Shown here one piece after another: positions 33,528-43,971 of a DNA stretch of 64,000 nt (position 1 is its first letter; the number at the start of each line of letters is the position of its first letter). A program made the translations under genes and the position numbers. A model generated the notes under the pieces. That model searched no databases, was not told where the DNA came from, and saw only the letters and a list, made by a program, of their open reading frames with translations. The DNA is from Oreohelix idahoensis. Taxonomy: Eukaryota > Mollusca > Gastropoda > Stylommatophora > Oreohelicidae. The stretch covers positions 456,001-520,000 of the forward strand of contig JAMPIV010019831.1 in assembly GCA_024509875.1 (NCBI GenBank), written 5' to 3'.

Positions 33528-34545
33528 GACTTTATTACTTATTAAATGTTATTATATGTCATAAATGCTACAAACATTCAGCCTAAGTAAGTGACAGGTT
33601 GCGATTTGGCCGTTCGCGGGTAAATAAATATACGTAGGCCAACACATACTATATACACACCGAATTACTGTAGATAATTGAATATTTGTAATCAGGATGG
33701 TTATTTGTTGTAACATTTATGTCTCTTATACAGAAGTCTTTTATACTGAGAATTAAATGTATAGCACAAGTGTAAGAAGACATTGGAAATGGACAAAGCA
33801 CGCATCTAGGAAACGTGCTGATAGCATGTCAAGCCAATCCTTGTTGTTGAATATGCAGGGTCAGATTGGTAGAGGGAGATAATAAAACACGGAGAAGATA
33901 ACTGGTGACAGAAGTGAAAGAGATAAAGGCGATATGGAAGCGTGACTGACACAAGATAGACAATTAGCATGAATTCATTGATGGCCTATGGCCATAGGGG
34001 AACTGTGTGTATCGGTATTAATATTATTTCGACATGATAAGCAAAACGTAAACCTACAAAAGTCGATACCAAACTTAATAGTCGAAGCTTTTAGTAATCG
34101 TGTTAAAAAAAATTCCCCTGGTACCTGAAAGCAGTGTCCCCGTCTGGTATTTAAATTAGGTATGATTACGTCATAAACAAGATTTTCAATTTCCTGTTTT
34201 TATAAACCCATGATAAAGTTCGTCACGCGCACCAGACAAATATTGCTATTAATCTTGTTCAATGTCTGGTTACGGCGGCGAAATACAAGCGCATTTTCAT
34301 CTCCTGCAGACGGATAGTTTAATAACGACTCACGTGTACTAAGATTTATAAGCTAGCATCTTCCTCGGTGATGTAATCTGTTGATGGACTTTGTTGAATA
34401 TTCATTTGAGGAAAAGTTTGGTACATACAGGAAGGATATCAGTGGAGTTGTTAGTCTGTAGGAAGTACTAATATGATGAATGGAAACCGTCCTATCAAAG
34501 TGCGGTATGAAAAAAGCTTCCTTTATTTGTTCTTTATTCCATCTA
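33528..34545. other. No feature seen
   Basis: About 1 kb without coding signal, tandem repeat or recognisable mobile element. Confidence 0.4.
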
Positions 34546-34592
34546 AACGACTAAGGAAGGTCGGCCTAAGGGCTAGTTATTCCATCATGTAA
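34546..34592. repeat. About 47-bp direct repeat, left copy
   Basis: 'aaacgactaaggaaggtcgg' and 'ctaagggctagttattccat' recur at 35397-35443 with a few changes. The two copies bracket the LINE fragment and minisatellite between them. Confidence 0.88.
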
Positions 34593-34639
34593 AAATATGT
34601 TAAACCACAAAAACTTCAAACATGGACAGGTCAACTAAG

Positions 34640-34800
34640 GAAAATAAAACTCAACCGTCCATGACAGGAGAAGGTCCTCTCGTATTATTGTATGGCTGTG
34701 AAACAGCAAAGACAACAAAAAATAACCAGAGAGTTACAGACTTTCATAAATGGATACGTGTGTAAAATAGACGGATTGAAATAGTTTGATAAGATCACCA
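34640..34800 (+). mobile_element. RTE-like LINE C-terminal fragment
   Basis: The plus strand encodes 'LLYGCET' and continues 'ttacagactttcataaatgg', matching the reverse complement of 29240-29370 and of the window start. The fragment leads straight into the 26-bp array, whose unit is also LINE sequence. Confidence 0.75.
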
Positions 34801-35396
34801 ATGTGGAACTAATGACAAGATCACCAATGTGGAACTAATGACAAGATCACCAATGTGGAACTAATGACAAGATCACCAATGTGGAACTAATGACAAGATC
34901 ACCAATGTGGAACTAATGACAAGATCACCAATGTGGAACTAATGACCAGATCACTAATGTGGAACTAATGACCAGATCACTAACGTGGAACTAATGACAA
35001 GATCACCAATGTGGAACTAATGACCAGATCACCAATGTGGAACTAATGACAAGATCACCAATGTGGAACTAATGACAAGATCACCAACGTGGAACTAATT
35101 ACAAGATCACCAATGTGGAACTAATGACAAGATCACCAATGTGGAACTAATGACAAGATCACCAATGTGGAACTAATGACCAGATCACTAATGTGGAACT
35201 AATGACAAGATCACTAATGTGGAACTAATGACAAGATCACTAATGTGGAACTAATGACAAGATCACTAATGTGGAACTAATGACAAGATCACTAATGTGG
35301 AACTAATGGCAAGATCACTAATGTGGAACTAATGACAAGATCACTAATGTGGAACTAATGACAAGATCACTCATGTGGAACTAATGACAAGATCAC
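34790..35396. repeat. 26-bp minisatellite derived from LINE sequence
   Basis: About 23 copies of 'tgacaagatcaccaatgtgg' plus 'aactaa'. The unit corresponds to LINE sequence reading 'tgacaagatggctaatgtgg' plus 'aactga' at the window start (reverse complement), so the array grew from the adjoining LINE fragment. Units drift from 'caccaatg' to 'cactaatg' along the array. Confidence 0.93.
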
Positions 35397-35443
35397 TAAA
35401 CGACTAAGGAAGGTCGGGCTAAGGGCTAGTTATTCCATCGTGT
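35397..35443. repeat. About 47-bp direct repeat, right copy
   Basis: Second copy of the 34546-34592 sequence. Confidence 0.88.
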
Positions 35444-35454
35444 AACAATGTATC

Positions 35455-35912
35455 TCCGTATGTCCTTTTGTTAGATTCTACATCTCCGTGTGTTCTTCTT
35501 TTAGCCTCTACATTTCTGAAAGTTCTTCTGTCAGCCTTTAAATTTCTGTATGTTCTTTTACATCTCAGTTTATTCTTCTGTCAGCTTCTACATCTCCGTA
35601 TGTTCTTCTGTTAAATTCTACATCTCTGTATGTTCTTCTGTCAGCTTTTACATCTCTGTATGTTCTTCTGTTAGATTCTACATCTCCGTATGTTCTGCTG
35701 TCAGATTCTACATCTCCATATGTTCTTCCTTCAGATTCTACATCTCCGTATGATCTCCTGTCATATTCTACATCTCGTATGTTCTTCTGTTAGATTCTAC
35801 ATCTCAGTATGTTCTCCTGTCAGCTTCTACATCTCCATATGTTCTCCTGTCAGCTTCTACATTTCCGTACGTTCTTCTGTTAGATTCTACATCTCCGTAT
35901 GTTCTACAGACA
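35455..35912. repeat. 30-bp minisatellite, about 15 copies
   Basis: The unit joins 'tctgtcagattctacatctc' and 'cgtatgttct'. A 30-bp period gives ten-residue repeats such as CSSVRFYISV in one frame, which is not a gene. Confidence 0.92.
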
Positions 35913-36689
35913 AGAACCTCTCATGTCATAGAATTTTATAGATCTTTCTAGGGACAAAGAAATTCTGCATCAGATATTGCTGTCAGCAGGTGATTGTGTT
36001 TGTTTGTGTGATGATGATGTTTACCCCATGTACATCCTACTTTAGACGTCTTCTGTAATATGCCTGGTAGGACACACTGGCTTTATTCATTGTTCCCAGT
36101 ATTAGGCCCTGTGATTGTCACATGTCATTGTCACATGTCATTGTCACATGTGATACATAGAACTTATTACTTTACATGTCATGTTCTCTGTTCACCAGTG
36201 CTGTTAGGATGCATGGGGAGAAGCAGCTTTTGTTCCTGAGCTAGCTAGCTGTGTTGCTTTGACCACTTTCTTTGTCAACTTTTTCTACTTTAGGATTACT
36301 TTGATATAATTAATCCACTTGTGTGCCATAAATATCACTTGGTGGATATCAGCGAACAACTTGACACATGCTGGTGATAGTCTAGTAGCAAAAAAGGAAA
36401 AATAGTTCCAGGAATTTATGTGAGAAATTCAAAATAAAGGCCTTAGATTCAATAGCAAAAATAGACAAAAGTAATGGTCATCTTGAAGAAATCGTCTTTT
36501 TCACAATGTACCATCAGATTAAATGGAACATTTTAAAGACAAGTCAACGGACTCGAATATCATGGCAGAATAATATCAGATGGAAGATTCATCTTAGGGG
36601 CGAAGAGTAGAAAGTCCAAACACAATTGGCATTCTTTTAAATGAATATTATGTATGCAACATTTCTCTGTCAATGGAAGTAAAAGAGAG
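35913..36689. other. No gene seen
   Basis: Unrecognised sequence. A short 'cacatgtcattgt' tandem lies at about 36118-36150. Confidence 0.4.
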
Positions 36690-36835
36690 TGACTAAGTGT
36701 GATATAAAGTCAAACCATGTGTTATGGAAGTCTATCATGGACAGTCAGTAAACAAACAACAGGATGACCTGGAGGTCACAGATATGTGGTTTTGTAGAAG
36801 AATATTAAGAATAATGTGTACAGCTAGGAAGAACA
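36690..36835 (+). mobile_element. LINE ORF2 C-terminal relic
   Basis: Plus-strand reading gives 'LEVTDMWFCRRILRI' preceded by 'TVSKQTTG' in another frame, the pattern of the region after RT in RTE/CR1-type LINEs. It is short and frameshifted. Confidence 0.5.
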
Positions 36836-36858
36836 AAGCACAGAACTAAAAACCATCA

Positions 36859-37410
36859 GCGGAAAACATGGTGTAAACAATCTCGTACATTAGTAAGAAA
36901 TAAGCAAGGAAATCTCATCACCACAGCACAGGGACAGGAAACATGGTGTAAACAATCTCGTACATTAGTAAGAAATAAGCAAGGAAATCTCATCACCACA
37001 GCACAGGGACAGGAAACAAGGTGTAAACAATCTCGTACATTAGTAAGAAATAAGCAAGGAAATCTCATCACCACAGCACAGGGACAGGAAACAAGGTGCA
37101 AACAATCTCGTACATTAGTAAGAAATAAGCAAGGAAATCTCATCACCACAGCACAGGGACAGGAAACAAGGTGTAAACAATCTCGTACATTAGTAAGAAA
37201 TAAGCAAGGAAATCTCATCACCACAGGGACGGGAAAACAAGGTGCAAACAATCTCGTACATTAGTAAGAAATAAGCAAGGAAATCTCATCACCACATCAC
37301 AGAACTAAAACCATCAGCGGAAAACATGGTGCAAACAATCTCGTACATTAGTAAGAAATAAGCAAGGAAATCTCATCACCACAGCACAGGGACAGGAAAC
37401 AAGATGGGTA
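36859..37410 (+). repeat. 75-bp tandem repeat inside LINE linker coding
   Basis: About seven copies of a 75-bp unit (starts near 36862, 36937, 37012, 37087, 37162 and on) contain 'gtaagaaataagcaaggaaa' and 'tctcatcaccacagcacagg'. 75 bp is 25 codons, so the expansion kept the frame. Copy A has one unit (about 4540-4610). Confidence 0.93.
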
Positions 37411-39011
37411 GAGCATTTCAGAGAAACTCTGAACAAGGAACCACCAGAGACACAGTTGAATGTTCCTGAGGCTGAAAATGATCTAGATGTTAATACAGAC
37501 ATTCCACGAAAGGAAGAAGTCATCATGGCAATCAAAGGATTAAAGAATGGAAAAGCTCCTGGCCACGATAACTTAAATGCAGAGCTATTTAAGACAGACC
37601 CTTAGCTAGCAGCAGAACTATTAGAACCACTATTTGTACAAGTCTGGAAAACAAGGACAACACCAACGGAATGGAACAAAGGAATAATTATCAAATTGCC
37701 CAAGAAGGGCGACCTGGCAGACTGCAACAATTGGAGTGGAATCACTCTTCTCTCAGTTCCCAGCAAAATACTAGGCAGGATAATTATACAGAGAATTTCA
37801 AAAGCAGTAGACCACAAACTGAGGAAAGAACAAGCAGGATTTAGAAAGAACAGAAGATGTGTAGATCATATATTCACTCTCAGGAACATTATAGAGCAGT
37901 GCTCAGAATGGCAGAGACAGCTGAACATTAATTTCGTTGATTTTGAAAAGGCTTTTGACAGCATACATAGGGACACTTTATGAATAATACTGAGGGCTTA
38001 TGAAATTCCAAGCTGCATAGTGTCAATCATAAAAAGCCTCTATGCCAACTTCACGTGTAGTGTTGGGCAGAGCAACCTAACTTTTGGGGTGAAGACAGGA
38101 GTACGACAGGGATGCCTTTTATCAACCACCTTATTTTTAACAGTCATAGACTTGGTGATGCGCCAGACAACAGAGGGCGGTCTAAGAGGAATAAGATGGA
38201 CTACATTTTCTACATTGGAAGATCTGGAATATGCAGATGACATTGCACTACTAGCACATTCACATCAACACATCCAGGAAAAAATGGATAGACTTAATAA
38301 ATATAGCCAGAATGTGGACCTGAACATCAATCTAAAGAAGACAGAGGTCATAACACTCAATGTGGGCAATCCTGAGACCATAACAGTAAGGAATCAGAAA
38401 CTGGAACAGACAGACACCTTCACATACCTAGGATGTATTGTAACACCAGATGGCGGAGCAAGCAAAGACCAACAAGAGAATTAACAAAGCAAGAACAGCC
38501 TTTGTTAGTCTAAACAACATCTCAAAGTCCTCTCAGTACAGCACAAACACAAAATTAAGATTATATGAGAGCTGTGTACTTTCTGCGCTTCTCTGTGGTG
38601 TGGAATGCTGGAGAGTAACAGAGAAGGAAATGTTGAAATTGTCCTCTTTCCACACAATCTGCCTAAGAAAAATTCTCCAAATCTTTTGGCCAAATACCAT
38701 CACCAACCAAGATCTGCTTACTCGGAGCAACCAAGAGGACATGCACACCATCATAACTGGCAGACGCTGGAGTTGGGTTGGCCATGTCCTCAGAAGAGAC
38801 CCCGATGCCATTACAAGACCAGCAATGCTATGGACCCCGGAAGGAAAATGAAAGAGGCCAACCAAAAACAACTTGGCGGAGAACTGTGGAGGCTGAGATG
38901 CAAAGAGTGAATCAGAGCTGGGGCATTGCTCGAAGGATGGCTGCTGACCGGGCAAAGTGGAATCAGTTTGTTGCCACCCTACAAGATGCCACCAGGCTAG
39001 ATGGCCACTGA
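37411..39011 (+). pseudogene. Reverse transcriptase of RTE-like LINE, dead copy B
   Basis: Segments: linker end 'GLKNGKAPGHDNLNAELFKT', RT 'KLPKKGDLADCNNWSGITLL' (37690 on), 'EQAGFRKNRRCVDHIFTLRN', motif A 'FVDFEKAFDSIHR', 'GVRQGCLLSTTLF' and motif C 'YADDIALLAH' (about 38228-38257), then the C-terminal domain to 39011. Catalytic residues are intact, unlike copy A. Lesions are a TAG after 'KTDP' (about 37603), a TGA in place of tryptophan at about 37981 (copy A still has TGG there), and the frameshift at about 38460 shared with copy A. Confidence 0.85.
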
Positions 39012-39114
39012 CTGATTTGACGGTCGGCGGCTAAGGATCAAAGAAGAAGAAGAAGGAAGAAAATGTGCGTGCCCTGAAAGAAGCACATGCTCAAATGAAG
39101 GGTTTTCGTGCGAG

Positions 39115-40035
39115 TACTCAGTGCTTCAGAATGAGTCTTAGAGGTTTCTTAGTGAGCCGTAGAGGTTTATGAGTAAGTCTTAGAGTTTTCTGAGTGAGTC
39201 TTTCGAAGTTTTGGAGTGAGCCTTAGAGGCTTCTGAGTGAATATTTAGAAGTTACAGAGTGATTTTTAGAAGTTTCAAAATGAGCCTTAGTGGTTTCTGA
39301 GTCAGTCTTTAGAAGTTTCAGAGTGAGCCTTTGTGGTTTCTGAGTGAATCTTTAGAAGTTTCAGAGTGAGCATTAGAGGTTTTGGAGTGACCCGTAGAGC
39401 TTTCTGAGTGAGTCATAGAGGTTTTGTGAATAAGTCTTAGAGGTTTCTGTGAATGAGTCTTAGAGGTTTCTGGGTGAGCCTTAGAGGTTTGTGAGTCTTA
39501 GAGGTTTCTTTGTGAGTCATAGATGTTTTGTGAATGAGTCTTAGAAGTTTTTGAGTGAGTCTTAGAGGTTTCTGGGTGAGTCTTAGAAGTTTGTGAGGGA
39601 GTCTTAGAGGTTTGTGAGTCTTAGAGTTTCTGTGTGAGTCTTACTTTCTGCGTGAGTCATAGAGGGTTTGTGAGTGAGTCTTAGAGGTGTCTGAATGAGT
39701 CTTATGTGTTTCTGTTTGAGTCTTACAGGTTTCTGAGTCAGTCATGGAGGATTGTGAGTGAGTCAGAAGTTTGTGAATGAGTCTTAGAGGTTTCTAAGTG
39801 AGTCATAGAGGTGTGTGATGGAGTCTTATAAGTTTATGAGTGAGTCTTAGAGGTTTCTGAGTGAGTCATAGAAGTTTGTGAGTGAGTCTTAGAAGTTTCT
39901 GTGAGTCTTAGTGGTTTGTGAGTGAGCCTTAGAGGTTTGAGAGTGAGTCTTACAGTTTTCTGAGTGAGTTTTAGAGGTTTCTGAGTGACTTAGAGGTTTC
40001 AGAGTGCATCTTAAAGGTTCTTGAGTGAGTCTTGA
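39115..40035. repeat. 21-bp satellite array (block B)
   Basis: Same unit and order of variants as 6300-7455, with internal deletions of several units. Confidence 0.9.
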
Positions 40036-40186
40036 GAATTTCTGATGGGGCAAAGATAGAATATAACCAACAATTATGTCTTAAAAGGTGATTAAGGTGA
40101 GGTGGACGTGGCTGGCAGCCTCGTGGTATCAAATAAATTGTTTAAGAAACCACCGCTGCAAGAGTATATGGAGTTTCCTGGAAGGA

Positions 40187-40290
40187 AGAATAGTGACCAC
40201 AGTAGTGACCACAGTAGTGACCACAGCAGTGACCACTGTGGGACCACATCAGTGACCACAGTGGTGACCACAGCGGTGACCACAGTGTGT
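40187..40290. repeat. 12-bp minisatellite, short allele-like form (block B)
   Basis: About eight GTGACCACAGTA-type units against about 32 in block A. Confidence 0.9.
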
Positions 40291-40533
40291 CCACACACTT
40301 CTTAAGGAGAGTAGAGAATACATATATTTTTGAAAATAATTTAAAAAACAACTCCCATGTAATGTGAATATTTTTTTTAAAAGTATGTATATCTTCACCA
40401 GAAACAGGTCAAGGTCAGTGGAGGATGCATGTGTAAAGTTCCCAGTCGTAGATATTCTACAGAACACCCAGGACACCCTGTTTTGTAAACTCTTCTATTC
40501 ATAATCACGTCTGCTTAAACCTTATATTTGTGT

Positions 40534-40595
40534 ATTCAGCTCTATCTATCAACACTCATTATAGACATTATCATATAACCAGTTTGTAGTGTAGC
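40534..40595. repeat. Single copy of the 62-bp unit (block B)
   Basis: One complete unit at the place where block A has nine. The flanks match block A on both sides. Confidence 0.93.
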
Positions 40596-40609
40596 ATTCA
40601 GTGATTTGG

Positions 40610-41180
40610 AAGTTTGTGTTGGTTTCTGTGTGATTGTCTTCAACATAGAGTAGTCCTTGGTTTGTATGTGATTGTCTTCAACATAGAGTAGTCCTTGGTT
40701 TGTATGTGATTGTCTTTAACTTAGAATAATCCATGTTTGTACCTGATTGTCTACAACTTAGACTAATTTTAGGTTTGTATGTGTTTATTTACAGCTAGCT
40801 TAGAATAATCCTAGGTTTGTGTGTGATTGTCTATAACTTAGAATAATCTTAGGTTTGTATGTGATTGTCTATAACTTAGAATAATCCCTGTTTGTGTATG
40901 ATTGTCTACAACTTAGAATAACCTTTGTTTGTATGTGATTGTTTACAACTTAGAATAATCAGTGTTTGTATGTGATTGTTTACAACTTATAATCCCTGTT
41001 TGTATATGATTGTCTACAACTTAGAATAATGTGTGTTTGTATGTGATTGTTTACAACTTAGAATAATCTGTGTTTGTATGTGATTGTTTACAACTTAGAA
41101 TAATCAATGTTTGTATGTGATTGTTTACAACTTGGAATAATCTATGTTTGTATGAGATTGTTTACAACTTAGAATAATCT
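40610..41180. repeat. 37-bp minisatellite, about 15 copies (block B)
   Basis: Same unit as 8805-9255, with a few more copies. Confidence 0.88.
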
Positions 41181-41305
41181 TACAGACTAAGCAATATAAA
41201 AAGCACTGTAGTTAGCAAATGAAAGGAAAACATAAAAGGAGATATTAAGGGACATTCATTGAGGAAGGACACCCAAGACTTGTGGATCATAAAGAAATAG
41301 TGATG

Positions 41306-41309
41306 GTAA
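41306..41309. other. Empty target site of the large Gypsy element
   Basis: 'agtgatggtaagaacatgtc' here is continuous, whereas block A has 'agtgatggtaa', the 16.9-kb element, then 'gtaagaacatgtc'. It shows the pre-insertion state. Confidence 0.93.
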
Positions 41310-41765
41310 GAACATGTCTACCCTGCAGAACAAGTCAGCACATACATAAACACAAGTGGAAGGGAGGTAACGAGCATATTTGTGATACAAACCAGATCCA
41401 TTCAGGTGACAATAGTGGCTTCATGTTAGGTGTTTATGTTAACTTGAATGTTAAATCTTAATATTAAAAAAACTTGATTGAATGTTAAAGTGTTAATGTT
41501 ACCAGATTTGATTGTGGCAATTAATGTTAACTGTTAATTATACATACCTTGGTAAGTTTTAATATTCACAAACTGTGTTTAATGTTAATATTAACAAACT
41601 GTGTTGAATGTTTACAAAGAAAATAATGCAATAAAGCTGTCTATATCTGAATACAGTTTTTGATTTAGTGCTAAGTTTTTTTTATTAGAAGAGATGGGAA
41701 GCAGAATGTTGTGAGCATTTTACAAAATGAAATGGAAGGGGACATCAGGTTAAAGAGTTTGGGAA
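41310..41765. other. Block B spacer
   Basis: Counterpart of 26286-26725 with few differences. No coding signal. Confidence 0.7.
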
Positions 41766-42390
41766 CCACTGTTTTACACAAAAGATAGCCAATCAGTGAC
41801 TTTACTCAATACACAACCAGCCAATGAATTTACACAGCCAGCTAGTGATTTTATGCAGCACACCGCCAGCCTTTGACTTTACACAACTTACAGCCATCCA
41901 GTGACTTGACACAAAAGATAGTCAGTCATTTTAAACAACAACATAGTCAGCCAATGACTTTACACAACACACAACCAGCCAGTGACTTTACAGAGCCATC
42001 CAGCAACTTTAAACAACTTACAGCCAACCAGTGGCTACTCAACATGCAGCCAGCCAATGGCTTCAGATAACAATAGTCAGTCAATAGCTTTACACAACAC
42101 AGCCAGCCAGTGATTTACACAACACGCAGCCTGCCAGTGAATTTACACAACACACAGCCAGCCAGTGACTACACAACATACAGTAGCCAGTGGCTTTACC
42201 ACAAAATGTAGCCAATCAGTGATTTTACACAACATGCAACCAGCCAGTAGCGTTACACAAAAGATAGCCAGTCAGTGACTTTACACAAAAACACAGCGAG
42301 CCAATCATTTTATGCAACACACAACCAGCCAGTGACTAAACAACAGATAGCCAGCCAATGACTTTGCCACAACACAAATTTGTATGGAAG
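41766..42390. repeat. About 28-bp CAGCCAG-type satellite (block B)
   Basis: Counterpart of 26726-27405, ending 'tttgtatggaagagag', where the Gmr1-type element begins. Confidence 0.88.
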
Positions 42391-42394
42391 AGAG

Positions 42395-43539
42395 TGTAAC
42401 TGTCTTTTTTTTTCTTGTTGAGGTGATCACTGGCCCAAGACAGTATACATGTTGTTAGATGTGTAGTGCGAGCGTATGATGAATTGAGTGTGGGTGCGAA
42501 TGAAGGCGCGAATGTGTTTAGGCTCGTATAGATGTAGATCCTGCAACCCATACTCTCACATGCAGTAATCAAGGATGCTTTGACACTGCAGGCATGTTTC
42601 AAGACATTTATTGACGAGAACACACATAGTATCAACAGGAACAGTCAGTGTAACAAGGTCATGCTGACCTGAAATCGATAGGTATACATTTGGCATTCAA
42701 AAAGGTAAACATCAGAATAGACGTGCATGGTCAATAGCAAAGTTCTTCAATAATGACAGTTCGTAGCGTCGCCCTTGGCGTCTCTGACTAAACGCGTCAG
42801 ATGCCTTAGTTACTTTGACACACAGGTGCAACTTGGCACTCCCCGCCAATTGCACATATCAGGCTGTAGTATAATAGCCGAAAGCACAGGCCTCGTTCTG
42901 ACGTCGGCCGTGTACTTCTGTTAAATAGGTTATCATCAACCCTGCAGTAATACTTATTGTAGATAGAAGTTCCGCCAATCTGCGGCTCCCACAATATATC
43001 TTCGTCACTGGATTTCTGGACAATATAAGACTAACAGTCTTGGATGGCTACCTCGAGCACAAATATATAAGTTCTGAAATGGCGGATCAGTGAGCTGCTG
43101 TTCACCCTAGGTAATCCTTTACATGTTCTGCCACCGAAAAGCGTAATAATGCATAAAGGTCGGTATTACCTGGAAAATGAATCCTCAGAACTAACAAGGA
43201 ATTCTGTCGTCATCCCGACGCACAGAGATTCACTGGGGAAAACTGCCATAGCAGTTACTTCGAAGATTCTCCCCGAAAAACAATGGACTCTTGGTCCCTT
43301 CAGAAAAACAGGACCTCCCGGCTTCCCGGAAGTATATCTCACTCCCGCTTAAAAAACCTTCCCATAGGCCTACGCCGAACTGTCAACCTCTGACCCTAAA
43401 GGTCAAACACAATGAATGAATAAACAAGGGAAGACAACCCCTAATCAACCTGACATCGCAGGTAAAGACACAATTATACTTATGATACAAACATAAGCAA
43501 ATAACTTGACAGATGACTCCGTCGAAAATGACAGCAACA
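42395..43539 (-). repeat. 3' LTR of the Gmr1-type element
   Basis: Matches 50467-51612 except at about four places (42617, 42629, 42673 and an A indel near 43192). Confidence 0.95.
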
Positions 43540-43971
43540 TTACTACCACCCCCCTGTAAAAAAAAAAAAAAAATTTTTTTTTTTTAATATGTTCATGAGC
43601 AAGATAGCACCAGTATCACTTCTGTGCTCATGCAAACAATGAACCTAATATCAGGTACAATAGAAGAGGGTACAAATCATCTCCCAACATAGGAGAAAAT
43701 ATTTCCTTTAAGCCAAACAAACTAAGGGATACCATTCAAGAAACCTAAGTTGCTGGCAATACCAATCATATATCAAACATTACTAAATAATATAATCATA
43801 GCAATATACAAATGTCAATGCTATTTTAGCAACATATCACTGATGGATGGACAAAATGAAATTTGTTAAATTATCTAAACATCATCCAAATACATTTGTA
43901 TTACAACATATTATGATATTAAGGACAGACCTAAGTCTGAAAATATATCAGGAAAAACTAGGACACAAGAT
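43540..43971 (-). other. 3' untranslated region with polypurine tract candidate
   Basis: Between the stop codon and the 3' LTR there is no frame. On the minus strand, 'aggggggtggtagtaa' adjoins the LTR (43540-43556) and is a good second-strand primer candidate. It is preceded by adjoining A and T runs. Confidence 0.65.

Larger units (their letters stand above)
36830..39055 (+). mobile_element. RTE-like LINE, copy B (5' part replaced by 75-bp repeats)
   Basis: Paralogue of copy A from about 4500 on. Its 5' side is an array of 75-bp repeats of the linker. It ends in the same GAA-rich tail near 39050 and passes into the same satellites, so LINE and satellites were duplicated together. Confidence 0.88.

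Noticed and set aside
36856..37251. Minus-strand frame with repeated FPCLFLTNVRDCLH
   Set aside because: It is the antisense shadow of the 75-bp repeat in LINE coding sequence.
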